Source of the DNA: Rhizobium sp. NLR16a
GTDB lineage: Bacteria > Pseudomonadota > Alphaproteobacteria > Rhizobiales > Rhizobiaceae
Assembly (NCBI RefSeq): GCF_017948245.1
Contig: NZ_CP072865.1
Coordinates: 831,501 to 895,500, forward strand
DNA length: 64,000 nucleotides
Direction: 5' to 3'
In this document: positions 26,428 to 34,239 of the stretch, one piece after another
Layout of the letters: each line of letters opens with the position of its first letter
How positions within the stretch are numbered: position 1 is the stretch's first letter
Position numbers and translations under genes: made by a program
Notes under the pieces: model-generated
The model's database searches: none
Told to the model about the DNA's origin: nothing
What the model saw: the letters and a program-made list of their open reading frames with translations, nothing else

Positions 26428-27423
26428 TTAAACTAAGCGCATGCCGGCCGCGTCGAAATAGAGCGGCTTGTTCGGCTGGATCTTGATGGTTTCACCGCCC
26501 TTGAGCTCGGTATGGACGTCGGTGACGGTGATCAGATTATGTGTCTTGAACGTGATATGGAGGCGCGTCTGATCGCCGAGATGTTCGACGCGCGTAACCG
26601 TCGCATCCTGGCCATCGCCCTGATCGATATGCTCGGGCCGCAAGCCGATCGATTTGGCCTTCGCCGGCGCGCCTGGGAAGAGCTCCGCGGGAATGACATT
26701 GATGCGGGGCTGCCCGAGGCGCGTCGCGGCGTAGATGCTGACCGGATGTTCGTAGATCTCACGCGGGGAGCCGAACTGGACGAGCCTGCCCTCTTGGAGA
26801 ACGCCGACATGGGTTGCCATCGTCATCGCCTCGACCTGGTCGTGGGTGACATAGAGCAGCGTCGCGCCGGATCTGGCCTGGATATTCTTGAGCTCGATTC
26901 GGAGATCGGCGCGAAGCTTGGCGTCGAGTGAGCTCAGCGGCTCATCCATCAGATAGATCTGCGGGTTCCTGACCAGTGCGCGCCCGATCGACACGCGCTG
27001 CATTTCTCCGCCCGATAGCGCGGTCGCCTTGTTGTCGAGCTTGTGGGAGATCTGGAGGATTTCCGCAATCGCGTTCACCTTCTCGTCGATCACGCGCTGC
27101 GGCGTCTTCAGCAAGGGCGACTTCAGGGGAAATTCCAGGTTCTGGCGGACCGACAGATGCGGATAGAGCGAATATTGCTGGAACACCATGGCGACGTTGC
27201 GCTGGGCCGGCGTCAGGCCGCGCATGGACCGTCCGCCGATCATGACTTCGCCGACATCGGGGTTGTCGAGGCCGGACACCATGCGCAAAGTCGTCGTCTT
27301 GCCCGCACCCGTCGGTCCAAGAAGGACCACGAACGAGCCGTCGGGGACGATCATCGAGACGTCATCGAGTGCACGATGGCCGGCGAAGGATTTGGTGATG
27401 TTTTTCAGGATGACCTCAGCCAC
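26428..27423 (-). CDS. Sugar ABC transporter ATP-binding protein (second ATPase)
   Basis: A 331-residue MalK/UgpC-type ATPase. Walker A is LGPTGAGKTTT, the Q loop is VFQQYSLYPH, the signature is LSGGEMQRVSIGRAL, Walker B is IYLMDEPLSSLD and the switch His is VTHDQ. The C-terminal TOBE/regulatory region begins near residue 235. The GTG start at 27423 overlaps the end of the preceding ATPase by eight bases, so translation is coupled. Two different ATPases in one operon imply a heterodimer, as in the rhizobial glycerol importer GlpSTPQUV. Confidence 0.9.
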   Translation of the reverse strand: MAEVILKNITKSFAGHRALDDVSMIVPDGSFVVLLGPTGAGKTTTLRMVSGLDNPDVGEVMIGGRSMRGLTPAQRNVAMVFQQYSLYPHLSVRQNLEFPLKSPLLKTPQRVIDEKVNAIAEILQISHKLDNKATALSGGEMQRVSIGRALVRNPQIYLMDEPLSSLDAKLRADLRIELKNIQARSGATLLYVTHDQVEAMTMATHVGVLQEGRLVQFGSPREIYEHPVSIYAATRLGQPRINVIPAELFPGAPAKAKSIGLRPEHIDQGDGQDATVTRVEHLGDQTRLHITFKTHNLITVTDVHTELKGGETIKIQPNKPLYFDAAGMRLV

Positions 27424-28513
27424 GGCGCACCACTCCTTCGTTGGCCTCGGAAACAAGCGCGTTTCCGGTCGCAGAGTCAAAGATCGTCAGGTTCCTGGAA
27501 TCGAAATCCAGGCCGATCAGTTCGTCGACATGTGCGGATTGATTGGACGGTGTGCGGGCCTTGATCTCACCGTGGGCGGTGTCGATCGTGACGATCTGCG
27601 TCGTGCCGAGATATTCGACGGCAATAACCCGCCCGCGATAGGCTGAATCGTCGGTGAAGCTGATATGTTCGGGTCTTACGCCCAGGGCGAGTTTGCCAAG
27701 GCGTTCGTCCCGGCAGACCGGAACCTTCACCACGTGTCCGGCGAGGCTGACCTGGTCGTCGCCGGCGCCGATCGAGCCTTCAAATTCGAGGAAATTCATC
27801 GGCGGCGAGCCGATGAATTTCGCAACAAACTTCGTCGCTGGCCAGTCGTAGATCTGCTGGGGCTTGCCGAATTGTTCGACGACGCCGTGGTTCATCACCA
27901 CGATCTTGTCGCCCATCTGCATGGCTTCCAGCTGGTCATGGGTCACATAAACGGTGGTCGCGCCCATGCGGTCATGCAGAGCCCGCAATTCTTCGGCCAT
28001 GTGCTCGCGGAACTCGGCGTCGAGCGCGCCGAGCGGCTCGTCCATGAGGAAGGCCTTCGGATTGCGCACGATGGCGCGACCGAGCGCGACGCGCTGCCGA
28101 TCGCCGCCGGAGAGGCCACCGACCGGCTTATCGAGGATGTTCTCGATCTTCAGGATCTTCGCGACTTCCGCGACGCGCGCGGTGACCTCGGCCCTCCTCA
28201 TGCCCTGGCTCACCAAGGGATAGGAAATGTTCTTGCGGACGTTCATGTGGGGATAGAGAGCGAACATCTGGAAGACGAAGGCGATGTCGCGCTCGCTCGC
28301 CCTCTTCATCCCCACCTCTTCGCCGCCGATGTAGATTTCGCCGCTGGTTGGAAGCTCGAGCCCCGCCATCATCCGCAGGGTTGTCGTCTTGCCGCAGCCG
28401 GACGGGCCGAGAAGCATGAAGAACTCGCCGTCTTCAACGGTGAAGGTGGAAGCCTTCACCGCGTTGAAGGCTCCGAAATCCTTGCGCACATTCTGAATTC
28501 TGATCTGTGCCAT
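27416..28513 (-). CDS. Sugar ABC transporter ATP-binding protein (first ATPase)
   Basis: A 365-residue MalK/UgpC-type ATPase. Walker A is LGPSGCGKTTT, the Q loop is VFQMFALYPHM, the signature is LSGGDRQRVALGRAI, Walker B is FLMDEPLGALD and the switch His is VTHDQ; a C-terminal TOBE region follows. It differs clearly from its neighbour, so the pair is not a recent duplication. It lies three bases after the small membrane protein gene. Role: ATP hydrolysis driving uptake through the two permeases of this operon. Confidence 0.92.
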   Translation of the reverse strand: MAQIRIQNVRKDFGAFNAVKASTFTVEDGEFFMLLGPSGCGKTTTLRMMAGLELPTSGEIYIGGEEVGMKRASERDIAFVFQMFALYPHMNVRKNISYPLVSQGMRRAEVTARVAEVAKILKIENILDKPVGGLSGGDRQRVALGRAIVRNPKAFLMDEPLGALDAEFREHMAEELRALHDRMGATTVYVTHDQLEAMQMGDKIVVMNHGVVEQFGKPQQIYDWPATKFVAKFIGSPPMNFLEFEGSIGAGDDQVSLAGHVVKVPVCRDERLGKLALGVRPEHISFTDDSAYRGRVIAVEYLGTTQIVTIDTAHGEIKARTPSNQSAHVDELIGLDFDSRNLTIFDSATGNALVSEANEGVVRRG

Positions 28514-28516
28514 GCT

Positions 28517-28705
28517 TCACTCCGGGAAATGGCTGACGACGACGAACATCACTGTTCCCACAAGCGTCACGATGAAAGAGTAGGAGTAGAGCGACAGCGA
28601 CAGGGGCTGCATCAGCATCACGACGCCAAGCGCGATCAGGATCGACGCCACCATTTCCCATGCATCGCGGCGCAGGCGGAACAGGCGATTGAGAAAGGTC
28701 GTCAT
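28517..28705 (-). CDS. Two-helix small membrane protein of the ABC operon
   Basis: A 62-residue protein with a basic N-terminus (FLNRLFRLRRDAWE) and two hydrophobic helices, about residues 18-36 and 41-58. Its ATG overlaps the stop of the permease gene by four bases (ATGA) and it ends three bases before the ATPase gene, so it is clearly part of the operon. The place recalls GlpU (DUF2160) in the rhizobial glycerol importer, but the protein is shorter and I see no certain homology. It may be an accessory subunit of the transporter. Confidence 0.75.
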   Translation of the reverse strand: MTTFLNRLFRLRRDAWEMVASILIALGVVMLMQPLSLSLYSYSFIVTLVGTVMFVVVSHFPE

Positions 28706-29640
28706 TTGCGGACCGCTCCGAAGGTAATGCCGCGCAGGAGATGTTTGCGAAGCAGGATCGTGAAGACCATGACCGGCACCAGGAAGATGGTGGCGCCGGC
28801 GGCGACGGCGGGCCAGTCCTGGCCGCTGACGCCGATGATCGTCGGGATGAACGGCGGCGCCGTTTGCGCGTTGCCCGATGTGAGGAGGACGGCAAAGGCA
28901 TATTCGTTCCATGCGAAGATCAGGCAGAAGATCGCCGTCGATGCGATGCCGGTGACGGCCTGGGGCAGCACGACTTTGTAGAAGGCCTGGAAGCGCGTAT
29001 AGCCGTCGATCAGTGCCGCCTCTTCGTATTCGATCGGGATTTCGTCGATGAAACCCTTCAGCAGCCAGACCGAGAGGGACAGGTTTACCGCGGTATAGAG
29101 CAGGATCATGCCGGCATGCGTGTCGCTGAGACCCAGCGATCGGAACATCAGGAAGATCGGGATGGCGACGGCGATCGGCGGCATCATGCGCGTCGACAGA
29201 ATGAAGAAGAGAAGATCGTCCTTCAACGGCACCTTGAACCGCGAAAAGGCATAGGCAGCCGCCGTGCCGAGCGTGATGCACAGGACGGTCGAGCCAAATC
29301 CGATGATGACGGAATTATAGAACCGCTCGGCAAAGCGCGAAGCACCGGTAATGACGACGCCCTCCTTGCGGACCAGTTTATCGTACCAGGTCGTCGGTTC
29401 GCCCAGTGCCTTGAGTTGATCCTCAGGCACGCGGGTGCGGGTCGTGAAGAGGTTCACATATCCCTCGACCGTCGGCTGGAACACCATTTTGGGCGGATAG
29501 GCGATCGCGTCCTCAGGTGATTTGAAACCGGTCCCGATGATCCACAGCAGCGGAAGGAGGGTGACGACGGCGTAGAAGACGACCAGAATACCGGCAACCC
29601 ACTTCTGACGCCCGGATGGTTCGGTTACGGAATAGCTCAT
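28702..29640 (-). CDS. Carbohydrate ABC transporter permease (MalG type)
   Basis: A 312-residue inner-membrane permease with six predicted helices and a large loop between helices 1 and 2. The ATPase-docking EAA motif is EYEEAALIDGYTRFQAFYKVVLP near residue 210. The N-terminal VAGILVVFYAVVTLLPLLWI and C-terminal GITFGAVRK are typical MalG-like ends. The start ATG overlaps the upstream permease stop (ATGA). A long upstream open frame exists but belongs to a different frame of the neighbour. Confidence 0.92.
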   Translation of the reverse strand: MSYSVTEPSGRQKWVAGILVVFYAVVTLLPLLWIIGTGFKSPEDAIAYPPKMVFQPTVEGYVNLFTTRTRVPEDQLKALGEPTTWYDKLVRKEGVVITGASRFAERFYNSVIIGFGSTVLCITLGTAAAYAFSRFKVPLKDDLLFFILSTRMMPPIAVAIPIFLMFRSLGLSDTHAGMILLYTAVNLSLSVWLLKGFIDEIPIEYEEAALIDGYTRFQAFYKVVLPQAVTGIASTAIFCLIFAWNEYAFAVLLTSGNAQTAPPFIPTIIGVSGQDWPAVAAGATIFLVPVMVFTILLRKHLLRGITFGAVRK

Positions 29641-30584
29641 CGTTGTTTCACCTTGTTCAGAGCTTTGACGTAGATCGACGCAAGGCCGAAGACGGTGACG
29701 AAAAGAATGACGGCGTAGGCGGATGCGTAGCCGGTTCGCCATTGCTCGAAAGCGGCGCGCTTCAAATTGATCGAGGTCAGTTCGGTGATCGATCCCGGAC
29801 CGCCGCCGGTCAGCTGAACCACGAGGTCGAACATCTTGAAATTCTCGATGCCGCGGAAGAGGACGGCCAGCATCAGGAACGGCAGCACCATCGGGATGGT
29901 GATGGTCCAGAACTGACGCCATTTGCTCGCGCGGTCGCATTCGGCCGCCTCGTAAATGCTGTCTGGAATGGAGCGCAGTCCTGCAAGACAGATCAGCATC
30001 ACGAAGGGCGTCCACATCCAGGTGTCGACGATGACGATGGCCCAAGGTGCCAGCGACGTGTTGGCGATCATCGAGAAGCTGGAAGGATCGTTCCCTGTGA
30101 GGAAGCCGACCACGTAGTTGAACAGGCCGATTTGCGGCTGGTAGAGAAAGGTCCAGAAGTTGCCGACGACGGCGGGGCTCAGCATCATCGGAAGCACGAT
30201 GATCGTCGTCCATAGGTCGTTGCCGCGGAACTTCTTGTTGATCAGATAGGCAAGCGAAAAGCCGATCAGCACCTGCAGCACGATGGTCCAGATCAGGAAA
30301 TGAGCGGTGGCCTGCATGCTCTGCCAGATATCGCTATCCGTCAGGATGTTGATGTAGTTGCGCAAGCCGACGAACTCGATCGGCGCGTTGGGCCGGTTCA
30401 CCCTGAAGTTGGTGAAACTCAGCCTGATCGTCCAGATCAGTGGAAAGATGTTGATGGCGAGCAGCAACACGATCGACGGTGTTACGAAGAGCCAGGCTAT
30501 TGCGCGATCGGACAGGCCTTTGACCCGGGCCGCGATTGCAGGCGGAGTCGCGCTGGCGACCCGATCGATCGGGGAATGGAGCAT
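29637..30584 (-). CDS. Sugar ABC transporter permease (MalF type)
   Basis: A 315-residue permease with six helices. N-terminal AIAWLFVTPSIVLLLAINIFPLIW and SFTNFRVNRPN are standard for MalF/UgpA-type proteins. The EAA loop is IYEAAECDRASKWRQFWTITIP near residue 205. I start at MLHSPIDRV, six bases after AAGGAG; an ATG six bases earlier would sit directly on that ribosome site. Its stop overlaps the start of the second permease. It lies about 100 bases after the binding-protein gene. Confidence 0.92.
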   Translation of the reverse strand: MLHSPIDRVASATPPAIAARVKGLSDRAIAWLFVTPSIVLLLAINIFPLIWTIRLSFTNFRVNRPNAPIEFVGLRNYINILTDSDIWQSMQATAHFLIWTIVLQVLIGFSLAYLINKKFRGNDLWTTIIVLPMMLSPAVVGNFWTFLYQPQIGLFNYVVGFLTGNDPSSFSMIANTSLAPWAIVIVDTWMWTPFVMLICLAGLRSIPDSIYEAAECDRASKWRQFWTITIPMVLPFLMLAVLFRGIENFKMFDLVVQLTGGGPGSITELTSINLKRAAFEQWRTGYASAYAVILFVTVFGLASIYVKALNKVKQR

Positions 30585-30686
30585 GTTCATCTCCTTGGCA
30601 TGAAAGATGGTGGTATGCAGGGCCGGCTCGGTCCACATGGCCGGCCCTGCGCGACGCTCACTGCTGGGAGAAAGCGGCTGTCAGCG

Positions 30687-32021
30687 TCAGTATTTTCCGT
30701 CGTCCTCGAAGACGCCCGTCCAATCCTTCACGAGGCCGTCGAGCGCGACTTTAGCGCTGCCCTGGTTTGCGACCACATAGTCGTGGAAGCGCTTCTGCGA
30801 TGCCTGGAGGAGAGAGGCGTAGGCAGGTTCGGCCCAGAAGTCCTTCACGATCGCCATCGAATCGAGGAACGGCTTGGAGTAGGGCTGGCTGGAGGCGAAG
30901 CCCGGATCTTCCACGACTTCCCGAAGCGCGGAGTAGCCGCCGAGCTTCCACCATTTCTGCTGGATTTCAGGCTGACCGAACCACTTGATGTAGTCGAGCG
31001 CTTCCGTTTGTTTGTCGGAAGCGGCGACGACCGAAATGCCCTGGCCGCCGAGCTGGGCAAACTGCACACCCTTCGGGCCGGCCGGATTGGGGAAGTAGCC
31101 AGACTTGTCGCCGCCGACATTGCCATCGGCGTTGATCCCCGGCCAGGTGAAGGTGAAGTTCATCTGCAATGCGACCTGACCGGATTTATAGGCGTCGACG
31201 TCCTGGGTCATGTAGGCGTCGGAATGGCCGGGCGGCGTGCAGCAATCGTAGAGCTTCTTGTATTCTTCAAGCCCGGCGACTGCATCGGGCGAGTTGACGA
31301 AACCTTCGAGATCGTAGGGCTTTTTCGGGTTCTGATATTCGAAGCCGTAGCTGTAGAGCGCATTCATGGCGCCCATGGTGATGCCTTCGGAGCCCCGTTC
31401 CGTATAGATCGCCGCGCCGTAGACCTTCTTGCCGTCGATTTCGCGCCCCTGAAAGAACTGGGCAATATCGACCAATTCGTCCCAGTTCTTCGGAACGGCG
31501 AGATCACGGCCGTATTTCTTCTTGAACTCGGCCTGCAATTCGGGACGTGAGAACCAGTCCTTGCGATAGGTCCAGCCGACCACGTCGCCGAAGGCCGGCA
31601 TTGCCCAGTAGTTGGGCGAGTTCTTCGGCCATTCGGCATATCCGACGACGGTAGCCGGGATGAAATCGTCCATCTTGATTCCTTCCTTGTCGAAGAAATC
31701 GTTGAGCTTGACGTACTGCTTGTTCTCGGCCGCGCCGCCGATCCACTGGCTGTCGCCGATCAGCAGGTCGCAGAGTTTGCCGCCGGAATTCAGTTCGTTG
31801 AGCATGCGATCTGCAAAATTCGGCCACGGCACGAATTCGTAGTGCATCTTGTTGCCGCTCTTCGCCTCGAAATCCTTGCTGAGCTCGACGAGCGCATTGG
31901 CAGGATCCCATGCCGCCCAGCACAGGGTGAGGTCTGCGGCCTGGGCATGCGAAGCCGTACCGGCAGACGCGACGATATACATCCCGGCAGCGAGTGCCGA
32001 GCTCATCAAAAGAGACTTCAT
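30687..32021 (-). CDS. Sugar ABC transporter substrate-binding protein
   Basis: A 444-residue periplasmic binding protein of the family 1 (MalE/UgpB-like) type. A signal peptide (AAGMYIVASAGTASHAQAA) directs export. Typical segments are LVELSKDFEAKSGNKMHYEF, PAFGDVVGWTYRKDWF near residue 150 and EALDYIKWFGQPEIQQKWW near 345. The ATG has GGGAGG about ten bases upstream. It is the first gene of the operon and is preceded by a promoter with two LacI-type operators. The ligand is likely a small polyol or ketose, inferred only from the kinase in the operon. Confidence 0.92.
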   Translation of the reverse strand: MKSLLMSSALAAGMYIVASAGTASHAQAADLTLCWAAWDPANALVELSKDFEAKSGNKMHYEFVPWPNFADRMLNELNSGGKLCDLLIGDSQWIGGAAENKQYVKLNDFFDKEGIKMDDFIPATVVGYAEWPKNSPNYWAMPAFGDVVGWTYRKDWFSRPELQAEFKKKYGRDLAVPKNWDELVDIAQFFQGREIDGKKVYGAAIYTERGSEGITMGAMNALYSYGFEYQNPKKPYDLEGFVNSPDAVAGLEEYKKLYDCCTPPGHSDAYMTQDVDAYKSGQVALQMNFTFTWPGINADGNVGGDKSGYFPNPAGPKGVQFAQLGGQGISVVAASDKQTEALDYIKWFGQPEIQQKWWKLGGYSALREVVEDPGFASSQPYSKPFLDSMAIVKDFWAEPAYASLLQASQKRFHDYVVANQGSAKVALDGLVKDWTGVFEDDGKY

Positions 32022-32166
32022 AACTGCGATCCTCCCGTTGAACCTCCCGACCTCCATCGCGAGGGTGAATGAAAAGCATTGCGGCAAGGGCGCATATGCT
32101 GGAGCGCGCTGTGGCCGCGTTATCGACTGCCCTTTCCGGTCTGGCCCGAAGAGCCGTCGTAAATTA

Positions 32167-32196
32167 TTTATAACTGAGGTGCGCACCTCAGCGCAA
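32167..32196 (-). promoter_or_regulatory. Promoter of the ABC/kinase operon, spacer filled by an operator
   Basis: On the minus strand TTGCGC (32191-32196) and TATAAA (32167-32172) are separated by 18 bases. The spacer contains the perfect 16-bp palindrome at 32175-32190. A repressor bound there would block RNA polymerase directly. Confidence 0.65.
32175..32190. promoter_or_regulatory. LacI-type operator O1
   Basis: TGAGGTGCGCACCTCA is a perfect 16-bp palindrome with a central CG, the standard shape of LacI-family operators. It lies between the divergent regulator and binding-protein genes, inside the spacer of the operon promoter. Confidence 0.8.
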
Positions 32197-32204
32197 GCAA
32201 ATTT

Positions 32205-32220
32205 TGAGGTGCGCACTTCA
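32205..32220. promoter_or_regulatory. LacI-type operator O2
   Basis: TGAGGTGCGCACTTCA differs from O1 at one position. Centre-to-centre spacing to O1 is 30 bp, close to three helical turns, so both sites face the same side of the DNA. It is nearer the regulator gene and may serve autoregulation. Confidence 0.78.
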
Positions 32221-32283
32221 ATTCTTGCAATTTTCATTTTTTTGAGGGAAACGTGAACGGTCCAAATCGCATCAGGAGCCCTT

Positions 32284-33306
32284 ATGCGGCCAACAGCAAA
32301 AGACCTTGCGGAAGCCGCCGGCGTCAGCCTCGCGACCGTTGATCGCGTATTGAACGATCGCCCGAACGTGAGCAAAAAAGCGGTTCGCAGCGTTCACGAA
32401 GCCATTGAACGGATTGGCTTTATCCGCAACCCGGCGGCTGTGAGCCTGGCGCGCAACAAGAGCTATCGGTTCAGGTTTGTCCTGCCCAAGTCTGGCGATC
32501 TTTATCTTCGCGAGCTTTTGCGACGGGTGGAGGAGTTGGGGCAAGCCCTAAAGGGCGATCTTACCGATATCGATTATGTTCAAATTTCCACCGACGACGC
32601 GCATGGGGTGGCGAAGTATCTTGCTGGAATAGGTGAGGAAGAACTCGACGGAGTGGCGCTGATGGCGCCGGAATCGCCCCAGGTGCGCGATGCCGTGGCG
32701 CGGCTGCTCGAACGAAACATCAAGGTCGTGCAGTTTCTGTCCGGCCAGGAAAAGCTTCCCGCGGCCGATTTCGTCGGCGTGGACAATTTCGCGGCCGGGG
32801 CGACCGCCGGAAAGCTGATCGGCACATTTGCCTGCCGGACGCCGGGCAAGGTGATGGTGGTGGCCGAGACGATGCAATCGCTTGACAGCATTCAGCGCCG
32901 GCACGGTTTCGACACCATAATTAATGAGCGATTCCCGTTCCTTAGGTCTCTTCCTTCGATAGAGACGCATGCCGATGAGCGGCGCGCGAACGAGATCATC
33001 GGGCGTGTGCTCGATAACAACAAGGACATTATTGCCGTTTATGTTCTGAGTTCCGAGGCGCGCATTCCTCTTTCGGCAACCGCTGGGAAAGTCGATCTCG
33101 TCAACCTCGCAGTGGTCGTCCATGAGCGTACGCCGTTCAGCGAGGAAGCCTTGCGCGACGACCGCATCGACGCCGTCATCGCACAGGACCCTGGTCATGC
33201 GGTGCGCAGCGCAATCCGTATCATGCGGGCTCGCTCGGACGCCCGCGAGCCGCTGGCGGAACAGGAGAGAATAAGGATCGAGGTCCTTCTCAAGGAAAAT
33301 CTCTGA
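32284..33306 (+). CDS. LacI-family regulator of the ABC/kinase operon
   Basis: A 340-residue regulator. The helix-turn-helix and hinge are at the very N-terminus: TAKDLAEAAGVSLATVDRVLN and the hinge region RNPAAVSLARNKSYRF. The rest (about 60-330) is a periplasmic-binding-type sensor domain, in the group used by inositol- or ribose-like regulators. It is divergent from the operon and shares the intergenic region with two palindromic operators. The likely role is repression relieved by the imported sugar or its phosphate. Its effector is not known. Confidence 0.92.
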   Translation: MRPTAKDLAEAAGVSLATVDRVLNDRPNVSKKAVRSVHEAIERIGFIRNPAAVSLARNKSYRFRFVLPKSGDLYLRELLRRVEELGQALKGDLTDIDYVQISTDDAHGVAKYLAGIGEEELDGVALMAPESPQVRDAVARLLERNIKVVQFLSGQEKLPAADFVGVDNFAAGATAGKLIGTFACRTPGKVMVVAETMQSLDSIQRRHGFDTIINERFPFLRSLPSIETHADERRANEIIGRVLDNNKDIIAVYVLSSEARIPLSATAGKVDLVNLAVVVHERTPFSEEALRDDRIDAVIAQDPGHAVRSAIRIMRARSDAREPLAEQERIRIEVLLKENL

Positions 33307-33333
33307 GGAATCAATCCGCGACCCAGCGCCAGT

Positions 33334-33349
33334 TGAGGCGCGAACCTCA
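33334..33349. promoter_or_regulatory. Third LacI-type operator (O3), beyond the regulator gene
   Basis: TGAGGCGCGAACCTCA keeps both TGAGG/CCTCA arms of O1. It lies 27 bases after the regulator stop and before the convergent phosphotransferase stop, about 1.16 kb from O1. No promoter is expected here; a looping role is possible. Confidence 0.6.
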
Positions 33350-33366
33350 TTGTGCTGCGACATGCT

Positions 33367-34176
33367 CTAGGCCCGAAGCTCGGAAAGCGCGATCCGCGCG
33401 ACCGTCAACGCCGTCTCCGCCTGCTCGATATTGGGGTCGCCAAGGAACCAGGCGGCGGAAAGGCCCGAATAGGCGGCGATCCATTGCAGCAGCCGCTTCG
33501 GCTCCAGCCGGGCTTCTGCCGAGACGATGTCGAGCTGGCGGCGGAAACGGGCGGGGTCGGTAATGGTGGGCAACTCCTCGTTGGCGAAGATATTGGCGAA
33601 ATCGAAACCGCGCTCGCCGCGGAGCCGTTTCGGATCGATCGCCAGCCAGCCGCGCTCCTCGAAATCGAGAATGTTGCCGTGGTGGATGTCGCCATGGAGG
33701 ACGGAGAGATCGCGCTGATCGGCAAGGAGGACGTTGGCGACCGCCGAGCAATCGGCAAGCGTGCCGCCATATTTGGCGGCGGCTGGCTCGAGTTCGCGGA
33801 ACCAGAGGGTGAGGGGAATGGGATCGGGGAGCGGTCTTTCGCGCGGAGCATGCAGCCGGGCTGCGGTGCGGCAGAGAATGCGGCTCGCTTCGTCGTCTTC
33901 TCCGTTCATCGCCATGGCAAGCAGCGAGCGTTTCCCGGTTGCCCTTTCCAGCAATACGGCGTCGTCTTCGTGGGCATAGACATGCGCAGCGCCGTCGCCG
34001 TCCCACCATTGCATCAACAGGGCGCCGTATCGTTCGTCGATATCGGTCGCGACTTTCAACATGGCGGGCCTCTCCTGCCAGAGGACCGGCAGCAGGCGGC
34101 TCGAATGGGTGATGATGGGCTCGCCGTCCGATATGAGCGACCAGCGATCGAGATGGGAAGCAAACATGCGTCCCAT
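33367..34176 (-). CDS. APH(6)-like aminoglycoside phosphotransferase family protein
   Basis: A 269-residue kinase-fold protein. The catalytic loop is SVLHGDIHHGNILDF near residue 158 and the metal-binding segment is WLAIDPKRLRGERGFDFAN; LLMQWWDGDGAAHVYAHED in the N-lobe matches streptomycin 6-phosphotransferase relatives. Chromosomal members may phosphorylate aminoglycosides or unrelated hydroxyl compounds. The start may be the ATG three codons in (MFASHLDRW). It converges on the LacI regulator and is 60 bases from the alkene reductase. Confidence 0.82.
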   Translation of the reverse strand: MGRMFASHLDRWSLISDGEPIITHSSRLLPVLWQERPAMLKVATDIDERYGALLMQWWDGDGAAHVYAHEDDAVLLERATGKRSLLAMAMNGEDDEASRILCRTAARLHAPRERPLPDPIPLTLWFRELEPAAAKYGGTLADCSAVANVLLADQRDLSVLHGDIHHGNILDFEERGWLAIDPKRLRGERGFDFANIFANEELPTITDPARFRRQLDIVSAEARLEPKRLLQWIAAYSGLSAAWFLGDPNIEQAETALTVARIALSELRA

Positions 34177-34239
34177 ATAGGGATACTCAACGCAGAAATC
34201 CCACCTCTCGATGGGATTTCTTGATGCGTAGAAGAAGTC

